A DNA stretch of 21,400 bases, taken from the IMG/VR virus record IMGVR_UViG_3300034736_000596, positions 1-21,400 of that record. One strand, written 5' to 3'. Below the pieces are notes generated by a model. The model did not search any database. It was not told the origin of the DNA and was given only the letters and a program-made list of their open reading frames with translations. The stretch's first letter is position 1; each line of letters starts with the position of its first letter. A program made the translations under genes and the position numbers. This document shows positions 1 through 6,306 of the stretch, piece after piece. This DNA comes from a virus.

Positions 1-12
1 ATCTAGATATGT

Positions 13-42
13 GGGGGCGTAGCGCCCCCGCGAGGTACCTCG
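13..42. repeat. GC-rich hairpin plus adjacent palindrome
   Basis: GGGGGCG (13-19) and CGCCCCC (23-29) form a perfect 7-bp stem with a 3-base loop. Directly next to it, CGAGGTACCTCG (31-42) is a perfect 12-bp palindrome. Both lie downstream of the leftward terminase small-subunit gene. The hairpin could stop or pause leftward transcription, but no T-tract follows it on the minus strand, so a rho-independent terminator is not clearly supported. Confidence 0.4.
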
Positions 43-96
43 ATTTTGCGAAGCGGCCTGAAATCGGGCCTCACAGGCACAAAACCAAGGCCGGAT

Positions 97-156
97 GTAC
101 CAAATCGGGTACAAATCGGCTGTAAGTCATTGATTTTAAAGGGAATCTCCCCGATC
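97..156 (+). repeat. Left att-like block (inverted copy of 14686-14744)
   Basis: GTAC boxes at 97 and 109 are followed at fixed distance by TAAGTCATTGATTT (123-136) and CCCGATC (150-156). The same elements occur on the minus strand next to the integrase, at 14744, 14733, 14719-14706 and 14692-14686. The offsets are identical: 14 bases from the second GTAC to TAAGTC, and 27 from TAAGTC to CCCGATC. The block ends just beyond the 3' end of the terminase small-subunit gene. It is probably a recombinase-recognised or att-derived sequence; the orientation is opposite to the copy beside the integrase, so the two are not simple attL/attR. Confidence 0.5.
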
Positions 157-170
157 ATCGATGGGGGTGA

Positions 171-551
171 TCACAATGACGCGGGGTCAACGCCCGCATC
201 CTTCAACGCCTGGAGGGCAGCGTCGATGTCGTGGGTAACGGTCACATCAGCGTGGATGTTAGCGTCTACTTCGGTGCGATCCCGCCAGCCTGCTCGGTTC
301 TTCAGGAAGAATATCTGGGCTGATGTGTTGGGCTTGTCACCAGTTGCGCCTTCGAACAGGGCGTTCGTCACCGCGTCGATGCCGCGCTGCTTGCCAGCCT
401 TTAAGGTGGTAGCAAATCGTTCATCTTCACGCTTGCGTCTGCCTATGGTTGAGACAGATATGCCCAGGCTCACAGCTATCTGTTCTTCTGATAACCCTAT
501 CTTTGCTAGGTCGTAGAGCTTTTCGTAGTCAATCACGATTGTGTTAGCCAA
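171..551 (-). CDS. Terminase small subunit-like DNA-binding protein
   Basis: The 126-residue product has an N-terminal helix-turn-helix (about residues 15-40, EEQIAVSLGISVSTIGRRK). It then has the phage pattern of a basic helix, KAGKQRGIDAVTNALF, and the segment QIFFLKNRAGWRDR. This architecture is typical of terminase small subunits and related phBC6A51-type phage proteins, which bind the packaging site and recruit the large subunit. The reading frame is open to an ATG at 599, but I place the start at TTG 551. GAGG lies 8 bases upstream of it, and a TATAAT box sits at 591-586, so upstream ATGs would lie in or before the promoter. The gene is read leftward, like the virion genes at the right edge; terL would be expected beyond the left edge. 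Family assignment is fairly sure; the role in packaging is inferred. Confidence 0.75.
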   Translation of the reverse strand: MANTIVIDYEKLYDLAKIGLSEEQIAVSLGISVSTIGRRKREDERFATTLKAGKQRGIDAVTNALFEGATGDKPNTSAQIFFLKNRAGWRDRTEVDANIHADVTVTHDIDAALQALKDAGVDPASL

Positions 552-585
552 TGCTGAATCCTCAATATAAATGTAGATGAGGCGC

Positions 586-614
586 ATTATAACGTACATA
601 CCACAGCCTGTTGA
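586..614 (-). promoter_or_regulatory. Sigma70-like promoter of the terminase gene
   Basis: On the minus strand TCAACA (614-609) is followed after exactly 17 bases by a perfect TATAAT (591-586). The start of transcription would fall near 580, about 17 bases before the GAGG at 563-560 and the TTG start at 551. It may be the first promoter of the leftward late operon. Confidence 0.55.
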
Positions 615-883
615 GTATCCCCTGTTAGGTTGACTATATGGTATGACACTATGGATTACAGGCTAACCAGGGGCCATTGGGTGCCTGCACAGGCAAATCA
701 CCCAAGATTAGATATCCCATGCCGCTCTAGCCCCCGCCGTTACTGGTGCGGCACAGGTTACTCAGAAAACATGGGTTATTTTCCAAATCGTTTATAAAAG
801 GTTTATATACCGCATAGGCACACAGGTATAAGTAGTATATTTATATATATATATAGAATAAAAAAAAGGGTGAGTAACCTGAT

Positions 884-981
884 TAACCCATGCCGGCCCA
901 TAGCCTATGCGGTCTATGACTGCACAGGTTATTTACATCAACGACCAATAACCCGTGCAGAAGGGCATAACCCATGCCGGC
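884..981 (+). repeat. Direct repeat TAACCCATGCCGGC, two copies plus a partial copy
   Basis: TAACCCATGCCGGC is present at 884-897 and 968-981, 84 bases apart, or eight helical turns. A partial copy, TAACCCGTGC, starts at 949. The inverse ATGGGTTA is at 771-778, and an AGGTTACTC/GAGTAACCT pair flanks the AT-rich stretch (about 755 and 872). Confidence 0.6.
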
Positions 982-989
982 TTGACCAT

Positions 990-1063
990 TTCCAGATGGA
1001 ATTATTCTTTTCCAGATGGAATTAATTCTTTCCCAGCTGGAATTAATCTTTCCCAGCTGGGAA
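990..1063. repeat. Array of four helically phased palindromes
   Basis: Four palindromic boxes occur in a row: CCAGATGG at 992-999 and 1012-1019, and CCAGCTGG at 1033-1040 and 1053-1060. Each is embedded in TTTCC...GGAAT-type flanks separated by AATTAAT-type spacers. Start-to-start distances are 20, 21 and 20 bases, two helical turns, so bound dimers would sit on one face of the helix. The last copy is a perfect 14-bp palindrome, TTCCCAGCTGGGAA (1050-1063). Likely binding sites for a replication initiator, terminase or regulator; the protein is unknown. Confidence 0.65.
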
Positions 1064-1171
1064 GACATCGTCATCAACACCAACCCACACCAACATCACA
1101 ACCACATACACGCACCAAAACATCATTACTCTACAACCTCACAGCTCACAATTAAAAGATGCGGCATATTA

Positions 1172-1213
1172 AGGTTATAAGCACGACACAACTAATGCAC
1201 TTAGGTTATAAGC
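1172..1213 (+). repeat. Direct repeat AGGTTATAAGC, two copies
   Basis: AGGTTATAAGC occurs at 1172-1182 and 1203-1213, 31 bases apart (about three helical turns), just before the terminator of the leftward accessory operon. Both belong to the GGTTA word family of this control region. Confidence 0.5.
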
Positions 1214-1231
1214 TGCATGATCAGCAGGCAT

Positions 1232-1252
1232 AAAAAAACCGCCCGAAGGCGG
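1232..1252 (-). terminator. Rho-independent terminator of the accessory operon
   Basis: On the minus strand a CCGCC-TTCG-GGCGG stem with a UUCG tetraloop is followed by seven T residues (1238-1232). It lies 24 bases beyond the stop codon of the last gene of the leftward accessory operon. Confidence 0.85.
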
Positions 1253-1275
1253 CAAAGGAGGAGGAAATCTTCTTA

Positions 1276-1542
1276 CTAGTGATACTCGTCTTCTTCGTAT
1301 TTAAGCTTAGAGTCTACAAATTCTGACTTGAGTATCTCAATGGCTCCAACCAGCGTGACGGGGGTCATGGTTGAGTACCAAGTGGTGATGACCTCACCGT
1401 CATCGTTCACGGCCACTGCCGCAAAGGCTCTACACTTTAACGCCTCAACGCCTTGCGCCAGTTCTGCGATGGTGAGCATAAGCTCTGGGTCTACGTCCAC
1501 CTCGCGCTTAACGGCTTGCAGCATTACTACTTTGTCAGTCAT
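1276..1542 (-). CDS. Hypothetical small acidic phage protein
   Basis: This 88-residue product is not recognised. It is rich in hydrophobic and acidic residues, with a strand-like middle (AFAAVAVNDDGEVITTWYS) and a highly acidic C-terminus (KYEEDEYH). It has no cysteine pair, signal peptide or membrane segment. The start ATG follows the stop of the upstream membrane-protein gene by 10 bases, and the AAGG at that junction can serve as ribosome binding site. It is the last gene of the accessory operon and is directly followed by a strong terminator, which supports it as a real gene. No function can be assigned. Confidence 0.6.
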   Translation of the reverse strand: MTDKVVMLQAVKREVDVDPELMLTIAELAQGVEALKCRAFAAVAVNDDGEVITTWYSTMTPVTLVGAIEILKSEFVDSKLKYEEDEYH

Positions 1543-1552
1543 CGTGTACGCC

Positions 1553-1711
1553 TTACAGTATGTGTTCGATTAGCCCTTCAGCACCGAACACTAGGATGAT
1601 CACAAATCCAAACGCCATTGCCTTGATTAAATCATAAATCTCACGACTTGATATTCGCTTTGAAGTCCGGTTGCGTATTGATGCCCATTGGCAGATGTTA
1701 ATAGTTTTCAT
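1553..1711 (-). CDS. Small single-pass membrane protein
   Basis: The 52-residue product has a basic N-terminal half (RNRTSKRISSR) followed by one hydrophobic segment at about residues 31-48 (AMAFGFVIILVFGAEGLI). By the positive-inside rule the N-terminus would be cytoplasmic. The frame is open further upstream, to an ATG at 1813. I chose ATG 1711 because AAAGGAGT lies at ideal distance before it; the longer frame would also overlap the preceding small gene. It sits in the leftward accessory operon. Single-pass phage proteins of this size can be lysis, superinfection or host-takeover factors; nothing in the sequence decides which. Confidence 0.6.
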   Translation of the reverse strand: MKTINICQWASIRNRTSKRISSREIYDLIKAMAFGFVIILVFGAEGLIEHIL

Positions 1712-1748
1712 AATAACTCCTTTTGTTGAGTATACCCGATGTTGTTGT

Positions 1749-1898
1749 TTATATGCGTATCCGTCGATCACACGCTCGACAATGCTCCGCATAGCTATCA
1801 TGCTCATGGGCACACTTACAGTACGCCTTTCGGCACTGCACCTCAGTGATGCTGTACTTGCCCACTGTCCGCACAGCTTTACCTGTAATAACCCTCAT
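1749..1898 (-). CDS. Tiny cysteine-rich, zinc-binding-like protein
   Basis: A 49-residue frame fits the otherwise empty gap between the methylase-like gene and the membrane-protein gene, on the same strand. It begins MRVITGKAVRTVGKYS and carries five cysteines and two histidines in a C-x4-C-x-C ... HEH ... C-x2-C arrangement. That suggests a small zinc-binding knuckle. The start ATG lies 20 bases after the upstream stop; the ribosome binding site is weak (only AGAGAT before ATG). Its size and dense Cys/His pattern are typical of overlooked phage genes. It is supported by position, strand and composition only; function unknown. Confidence 0.4.
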   Translation of the reverse strand: MRVITGKAVRTVGKYSITEVQCRKAYCKCAHEHDSYAEHCRACDRRIRI

Positions 1899-1918
1899 AT
1901 CTCTGACTGTCAGTACCA

Positions 1919-2509
1919 TTACTTGTTACTCCATTGGTTTGCTATGGCATCAGCGATGCCTTGGTATGTAGTTGATCTAATCTTCCAGCGACCCGCACTT
2001 GGGCCAATCTTGTTCTGACCACTCGGCGTTTGGTTATCCCAGTACCCGCGCTCTGGCTTCTCAACTATGTTGGTAGGCTTCAAAGGGGGTAAGTTATGCA
2101 GCCATAATCCGGTCTTTTTGGACTCAGAATGGCCGTATTCGTAAGGTTGGACGTACTGCGTTGGTTTGATAGGCAACACACCGACAGGGTTTTCAAGGGC
2201 CACCTTGTCAGCATGTTTTTTGGCGTGTTCCCAAAGAGCCATAGTCCACTCAATCGCTTGGTGGCGCATAGCGTTCTTTGCCATGCCCGTGCCGTAGTGA
2301 GCGTTACCGCTCACAGCCAGAGCCGTACAGGGGGGATGCATCATTATTAAATCCCAACCTTCAGCTATTACCGGCCAACAGTCGCCGGTGTAATGTTGGG
2401 GGCTATCATCATCGGAAGGTAACAGGTCGCAGCTATAAGCGTCATGCCCCAGTGCGCGGAAAGCCTCCCTGACTTTGCCGCTGTACTCGCAAGCAACTAG
2501 CACCTTCAT
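1919..2509 (-). CDS. Short C5-cytosine methyltransferase-like phage protein
   Basis: The 196-residue protein opens with MKVLVACEYSGKVREAF, the FxGxG-like SAM-binding start of C5-methylase relatives. It has an HPPC motif at about residues 58-61, matching the catalytic PC motif, and ENP at 106-108 in place of the usual ENV. There is no room for a normal target-recognition domain; true C5 methylases are usually over 300 residues. Phages often carry such short relatives annotated as cytosine methylases. It may modify phage DNA against host restriction, or be a diverged non-methylating relative. The ATG overlaps the upstream stop as ATGA, with GAGGTGG as ribosome binding site, so translation is probably coupled. 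Fold assignment is fairly good; activity is inferred. Confidence 0.65.
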   Translation of the reverse strand: MKVLVACEYSGKVREAFRALGHDAYSCDLLPSDDDSPQHYTGDCWPVIAEGWDLIMMHPPCTALAVSGNAHYGTGMAKNAMRHQAIEWTMALWEHAKKHADKVALENPVGVLPIKPTQYVQPYEYGHSESKKTGLWLHNLPPLKPTNIVEKPERGYWDNQTPSGQNKIGPSAGRWKIRSTTYQGIADAIANQWSNK

Positions 2510-2919
2510 GCTGCCACCTCTTCCTTGGCAAACCACATCTCAACATGCTCAGTAGTAAGGTCGTAGTTTTTGCCAGTGTTCATGTCAGTGGCTATAAAAG
2601 GACGCTTACGAGCGCGTGGCTTGAATCCAATAAGCAATAACTGCTTACCATCAATCTTGTGGACGATGTCAGCATCTAATGACACAACCGCGCTGAACTT
2701 TTCTCTCCAAGCTAATTCTTGGTCTAGGTCTTTTTGAATCTGCGTTTTGCCGCCTTTAGTCATTACCTTAAAGCCGTTGATCTTGGCAGAGTCATCGTCA
2801 TATGCGATGTTGCCCATCTCAAACTCCAGACCATACGCCTCTAAAATTGGAGTAAGTTCTTGCTCTAAGATTTCACGGATTAGCTTTGCAATTTCACGGT
2901 TCATTGTTTCAATTTTCAT
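2506..2919 (-). CDS. Conserved-looking phage protein of unknown function
   Basis: This 137-residue product has an N-terminal amphipathic helix (about residues 1-28, with alternating Ile/Leu and charged residues) and a mixed alpha/beta body. A basic stretch, GFKPRARKRPF, lies near residue 103, and the end is acidic. I chose ATG 2919 because AAGGGGAAACAAG precedes it closely. The frame continues upstream to 2988, but that would overlap the preceding gene. Its stop overlaps the start of the methylase-like gene (ATGA), so the two are likely translationally coupled. The basic stretch could contact nucleic acid; I do not recognise the family. Confidence 0.6.
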   Translation of the reverse strand: MKIETMNREIAKLIREILEQELTPILEAYGLEFEMGNIAYDDDSAKINGFKVMTKGGKTQIQKDLDQELAWREKFSAVVSLDADIVHKIDGKQLLLIGFKPRARKRPFIATDMNTGKNYDLTTEHVEMWFAKEEVAA

Positions 2920-2956
2920 CTTGTTTCCCCTTAGTTGCCCCGAAGGGCCGGTTAGA

Positions 2957-3304
2957 TTATGCTCGCGTCTTCTCAAAGTGCTTCTCAACGTGCTTGGGGT
3001 ATTCGCCCTGCAACGCGCCGTGAACTATCTCGTACATATCCCTTCTGCTAAGGCCAATATCGTCGTTACCGAAATTCCTGCTAAGGCCAATATCGTCGTT
3101 ACCGAAATTCCTGCTAAGGCCAATATCGTCGTTACCGAAATTCACCCAAAGCTCAATCATCGAGTTTCCATCAATGAGGGCCGCACAGGCTAAAGCTTCG
3201 TGGTAGGTGTCAGTAAAGGCATAGTCTTGGATGTCGCCATACTCATCCATTTCAGCAATTGCGTACTCGTAAGTCCGTTCAAGAGCTTTAAATAGGTTAG
3301 TCAT
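2957..3304 (-). CDS. Hypothetical protein with three perfect 11-residue repeats
   Basis: The 115-residue protein has an acidic helical N-terminus (FKALERTYEYAIAEMDEYGDIQDYAFTD in outline). About residues 54-86 consist of three identical copies of NFGNDDIGLSR, and the C-terminus (RDMYEIVHGALQGEYPKH) is charged. It looks like a small globular phage protein interrupted by repeat expansion: sequence on either side would join smoothly with a single copy. It is the first gene of the leftward accessory operon, directly downstream of a tandem operator at 3345-3375, with AGAGG upstream of the ATG. Function unknown. Confidence 0.6.
   Translation of the reverse strand: MTNLFKALERTYEYAIAEMDEYGDIQDYAFTDTYHEALACAALIDGNSMIELWVNFGNDDIGLSRNFGNDDIGLSRNFGNDDIGLSRRDMYEIVHGALQGEYPKHVEKHFEKTRA
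3045..3143 (+). repeat. Perfect 33-bp tandem repeat, three copies, inside a gene
   Basis: Units at 3045-3077, 3078-3110 and 3111-3143 are identical base for base. The unit length is a multiple of three, so the frame of the minus-strand host gene is preserved and the repeat encodes three copies of an 11-residue motif. Absence of any divergence points to recent duplication or slippage. Confidence 0.95.
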
Positions 3305-3344
3305 TTTTGTAGCCTCTTTCTCGTTAGTAGAGTTACACCTTAGT

Positions 3345-3375
3345 CAACTTTCAGTTGTTAGTCAACCGTTTGTTG
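3345..3375. promoter_or_regulatory. Tandem operator and leftward promoter of the accessory operon
   Basis: Two CAAC-N5-GTTG palindromes lie 18 bases apart, at 3345-3357 and 3363-3375. On the minus strand each overlaps a TTGACT -35-like box (3365-3360 and 3347-3342). From the first box a 17-base spacer leads to a weak TAAGGT -10 (3342-3337). The operon starts at 3304. The design fits a repressor blocking RNA polymerase. Confidence 0.6.
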
Positions 3376-3398
3376 TAAATACACATTACAGTGTGCAT

Positions 3399-3428
3399 AA
3401 AAAAGCCCCGACCCTTTCAGGTCGAGGC
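3399..3428 (-). terminator. Rho-independent terminator after the primase operon
   Basis: On the minus strand a GCCTCGACC/GGTCGGGGC stem (3428-3405) with a TGAAA-type loop is followed by six T residues (3404-3399). It lies 29 bases beyond the stop codon of the zinc-ribbon gene and separates the primase operon from the accessory operon. Confidence 0.8.
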
Positions 3429-3456
3429 AAAACGGACAATAGTCCGCGAGGGGGAA

Positions 3457-3699
3457 CTAGTGATTCGGCTCTACTTCTGAGCCGCACTCCGCACAGTTGT
3501 GCGTGTACATCAATCTCTCGATTACCTGGTCGCCGTAATCCTCGTGATTAACCTCGACGACCTGGTTCACTTCATCTGCGTCAAGCTGACCACACTTCAA
3601 GCACTCATAATCCTTAATCGCTGGCTTCTCACCAAAAACCGCGTCCCAATTGTCCCAAAATGTCTCAGCCGTTGGCCGTTGCTTACTACCTTTACCCAT
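3457..3699 (-). CDS. Small zinc-ribbon phage protein
   Basis: The 80-residue product begins MGKGSKQRPTAETFWDNWDAVFGEK, a start shared by many small phage proteins of the MGKGS-RP type. It then carries two cysteine pairs, CLKC (about residues 33-36) and CAEC (about 70-73), which form a likely zinc ribbon. Its ATG follows the stop of the primase-helicase gene by one base, with AAGGAAAT as ribosome binding site, so it is co-translated with that gene. Such proteins are usually uncharacterised; proximity to the primase hints at a replication or nucleic-acid-binding role, which is inference. It is the last gene before the terminator. Confidence 0.7.
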   Translation of the reverse strand: MGKGSKQRPTAETFWDNWDAVFGEKPAIKDYECLKCGQLDADEVNQVVEVNHEDYGDQVIERLMYTHNCAECGSEVEPNH

Positions 3700-3700
3700 T

Positions 3701-5965
3701 TTAATTTCCTTCCCAATTTGCGGGGTCTAGCGGGTCTTGATCGACATCACCCTCGTCGATCTCAGCCCAGTTAATATTTAAATTGTTGGCTGCGTCAAAG
3801 ATGAATCGTGCGGCTTCTAGGCTGCTAACATCGGCGTGTCTGATCCGAAATCCATCTACCTTTTTCTGTATCCCCCTGAACATCGGTTCGTACTTTTTTA
3901 TCGATCTCCAAAATGCGTTTTCTTTCAAAACATACTCAAATCTGCTCACGACAGACGAACAATAGATGTCGTAAATCTCTGACTTAACCACCTCTGATCC
4001 GAAGCTCAAGACGTTTCCGCCCAACCGGCTTGCGCGTATCTCGCCGTTTTGTAAGCAGTTTAAAATCCAAGAATCTACGGTATCCAAGGTCTCTAGCTTT
4101 TGATCTTGTAGCGCCATCGTTTGAGGGATCATTCGAAGGTTGAGCTTGGACATATCAAAGTTGCGGAGGTAATGTATTAATGCCGATGCGCCGCCACACT
4201 CATACCAGGTGTCGAGACGGGCGAAATACGCGCTGTCCTGCTGCCTCGATTGACCAACGTCAAACACCGCAAAGCGTCTCTCGTCGAGACCCGCTGGCAC
4301 CACGAAGTCATCGTTCGATGTGAAGAGGATGCGCGTGTAATTTGACGCTGAGTAGCTATCGACTCCCTTTCGCTCAATCTGGATTTTGGGGTTAGTCAGC
4401 AGGTCTTTCAAAGCGCCCTCGCTCGACTTAGCACCGGCCCAATAAGCCTCATCTGCTTGCAGCAAAAGGCACGACTCTAGGTGTCTGTTAAAGTTACCTG
4501 TAACGTGATCAGCGCGACTCACTATCTGGTGGTGAGCCGCGAATAGGTGACCTAATAGCTCACCGAACTTGGTCTTACCCGTACCCTTACCTCCGCGAAG
4601 CACTAAGCCAACCCCGACTTTGGTCATCGGCTTCTGGATGATCTGAGCCGCCCAACCGATGATGTAATTAGCGTTAACAACATCACCGTCAGCGATTACG
4701 TCAGTAACAAAGTCAAGCCAAGGCTGAACGTCACCCTCCCTAGCCTCTACTGACCAACCGCGCCACAGGTTGTACCTGTCGAGCGTTTGGATGTCAGGGG
4801 CGAAGGTAAGGCCCGCCGCATAGGTTCTCCGCTCTGGAGCCTCAAGCCACATATCGACGAGGTTCAGCAGCTTCGGCTTCTCGTCGCCCGACAAGACGCG
4901 GCAGTTCATATGCTCTTTCTTGAGATCGTCAAGCTTGTACAGCACCATGTTGTCTTTGTTGAGGTCTTCGCGCAGCACTCTAGCCGCACCCTCCACCTGA
5001 ACGAAAGCCCACTCTCTAAGCATTTTCGGAAGTTGTTCTTCCTTTATTACATGACTAACGGCCTTGTTTTCCATCGCCTTCACAGAAGCTAGGGTGACCG
5101 CGTTGGCGCTGCTTGAGTCGAACGTGGAGTACCGTCTAGCGCAGTGGCCCTCTTCATAGCTCACACCCGCACTCGACCACTGATCCCAGATGTCACAGCC
5201 GATGTCCTCACCGTTAAAATGGTGGTGCAGCGCCATGCCGATCTTCACCCACTCGTCGTGATGAGAGTCGGGATCAATGGACTTGAGCATTTCGTGAACA
5301 TCTTGCTCAGAAACGTCCATCTTTTGACGTAGCCAAGACAAATCATCTGGGTCTGTTTCAGCAGCGGTTTGTGACGCACCTACCCGCGCCAGTTCCCACC
5401 CCTCCTGATTGCCAGCAAGCTCCTCGAAGTATGCAACAAACGCAACAGCCTGATCGCGTGTGATCACTGGTAGGTCAGACTGTTTAATGTCTGCGATACT
5501 CAAGCCCTTAACCCACTTGTAGGGTTGATTAGTGTTGGGGTGAATACCAAACGCAACAAATTGCTGGCCGTCTGCTAACACCTCAACAGCGTGTTTCGTG
5601 CCAACCGCATCGGAATATTCCGCAGATCGTATTTTGCTAAAGCTGCCCTCAACCCTAAAAGGTAGGATGCACTTCGGCTTCTGACCGATCCGCACAGCCG
5701 CATCGCCTACGTTGGCTTTGAGCCAATGTAGTAAGTCGTAGTTAACCTTTGCGTCGAGGCAGTCGATATCGACAGCGATAGTGCTTCGGCATAGAACCCC
5801 TACCCCGCCATCCGCATGACCGTTAGACAACCACTTATCAACGTCATCATGCGTTGCTCTGATGTCTTGCCAGCCCGAGATCATCGGAAACTTCTTGCCC
5901 TTTTTGAGCGGCACGATTTCGTAGCCTTGATCTACCAGCTTGTGACCAAATTCTTTGAGGTACAT
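3701..5965 (-). CDS. Bifunctional primase-polymerase / SF3-like helicase
   Basis: This 754-residue replication protein has three parts. Residues 1-185 form an archaeo-eukaryotic-type primase-polymerase domain: VDID with D66 and D68, RIGQKPK at 93-99, and VEVLADGQQFVAFGIHP at 128-143. Residues 205-300 resemble the PriCT_2 domain. Residues 450-600 form a superfamily 3-type helicase: Walker A GGKGTGKT at 458-465, Walker B DE at 505-506, TSN at 549-551 and arginine finger DERR at 561-564. The same arrangement is known from phage NrS-1 primase-polymerase (DUF5906 helicase part). It should prime and unwind DNA at the phage origin. The frame extends upstream to 6016, but ATG 5965 has AGGGG at proper distance and lies 4 bases after the regulator gene stop. 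Confidence 0.88.
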   Translation of the reverse strand: MYLKEFGHKLVDQGYEIVPLKKGKKFPMISGWQDIRATHDDVDKWLSNGHADGGVGVLCRSTIAVDIDCLDAKVNYDLLHWLKANVGDAAVRIGQKPKCILPFRVEGSFSKIRSAEYSDAVGTKHAVEVLADGQQFVAFGIHPNTNQPYKWVKGLSIADIKQSDLPVITRDQAVAFVAYFEELAGNQEGWELARVGASQTAAETDPDDLSWLRQKMDVSEQDVHEMLKSIDPDSHHDEWVKIGMALHHHFNGEDIGCDIWDQWSSAGVSYEEGHCARRYSTFDSSSANAVTLASVKAMENKAVSHVIKEEQLPKMLREWAFVQVEGAARVLREDLNKDNMVLYKLDDLKKEHMNCRVLSGDEKPKLLNLVDMWLEAPERRTYAAGLTFAPDIQTLDRYNLWRGWSVEAREGDVQPWLDFVTDVIADGDVVNANYIIGWAAQIIQKPMTKVGVGLVLRGGKGTGKTKFGELLGHLFAAHHQIVSRADHVTGNFNRHLESCLLLQADEAYWAGAKSSEGALKDLLTNPKIQIERKGVDSYSASNYTRILFTSNDDFVVPAGLDERRFAVFDVGQSRQQDSAYFARLDTWYECGGASALIHYLRNFDMSKLNLRMIPQTMALQDQKLETLDTVDSWILNCLQNGEIRASRLGGNVLSFGSEVVKSEIYDIYCSSVVSRFEYVLKENAFWRSIKKYEPMFRGIQKKVDGFRIRHADVSSLEAARFIFDAANNLNINWAEIDEGDVDQDPLDPANWEGN

Positions 5966-5969
5966 AGCG

Positions 5970-6251
5970 TTACCCCTGACGAGATGATGTGTATATAACT
6001 TCAGATGCTTCTTCAAATTCCTTCAGGATGTCTGGACATAAATCCTTCCAGCTCACCTGTCCGTCGGTTATTAATTCCATCTGCAACGCTCGGTGGGCGG
6101 GTACAACACCACTCAAGCGCCACTTGCTTAAAGCCTGCTTGCTAACATCCAGGCGCCGCGCCAGGGCGTTACAGTTTTTAAGGCCAGCATCTTCCACCAC
6201 CTTGTCTATTGCCGTTTTAACCGACTCTGCGTGTTCTGAAATAAAAAACAT
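5970..6251 (-). CDS. Cro/YdaS-like helix-turn-helix regulator
   Basis: The 93-residue protein has a helix-turn-helix at about residues 28-50 (NALARRLDVSKQALSKWRLSG), followed by VVPAHRALQMELITDGQVSW. That pattern is typical of YdaS/Cro-like phage repressors. It is the first gene leftward of the divergent promoter region and ends 4 bases before the primase-helicase start, so it probably acts as the lytic-side switch protein and as a brake on its own operon. AAAGG precedes the ATG by 8 bases. YdaS homologues have also been called antitoxins, but no toxin partner is present. It is one of two candidate proteins for the CAAC-N5-GTTG operators. Confidence 0.75.
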   Translation of the reverse strand: MFFISEHAESVKTAIDKVVEDAGLKNCNALARRLDVSKQALSKWRLSGVVPAHRALQMELITDGQVSWKDLCPDILKEFEEASEVIYTSSRQG

Positions 6252-6306
6252 CTATTTACCTTTTTAAGTAATTGCTCATTAAATTAATATATTCAACTTT
6301 CTGTGG

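Larger units (their letters stand above)
600..1231. other. Non-coding control region, candidate replication origin or packaging/regulatory region
   Basis: No convincing gene is present in about 630 bases between the terminase promoter and the terminator of the accessory operon; the short open frames here run through repeats. The region holds a very AT-rich stretch (about 829-868, alternating TA). RGGTTA words recur in both orientations: plus strand at 755, 773, 926, 1173 and 1204; inverted at 875, 885, 950 and 969. Nearby are four phased palindromes (990-1063). AT-rich DNA next to iteron-like repeats is what phage origins often look like. Its position before terS would also suit a pac or cos site. 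The function is inferred. Confidence 0.45.

Noticed and set aside
46-516. 156-residue plus-strand open frame over the terminase gene
   Set aside because: It overlaps the minus-strand gene that has recognisable terminase small-subunit motifs and a promoter; its translation has no family pattern.
883-1155. Two overlapping open frames (minus 883-1083, plus 955-1155)
   Set aside because: Both run through the repeat array; their apparent repeats (for example NSFPAGINLSQLG) come from the DNA palindromes, and neither has a ribosome binding site.
1671-2018. 115-residue plus-strand frame
   Set aside because: Antisense to three well-placed minus-strand genes and without any start signal or family pattern.
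3045-3143. CRISPR-like array
   Set aside because: The three 33-bp units are directly contiguous with no spacers and are in frame within a gene; they are a tandem duplication.
4177-4377. 66-residue minus-strand frame inside the helicase part of the primase gene
   Set aside because: Alternative frame of an intact gene with Walker motifs; no independent start signal.
5970-6251. YdaS antitoxin of a toxin-antitoxin pair
   Set aside because: No toxin-like gene is adjacent; position at a divergent phage switch fits a Cro-like role better.
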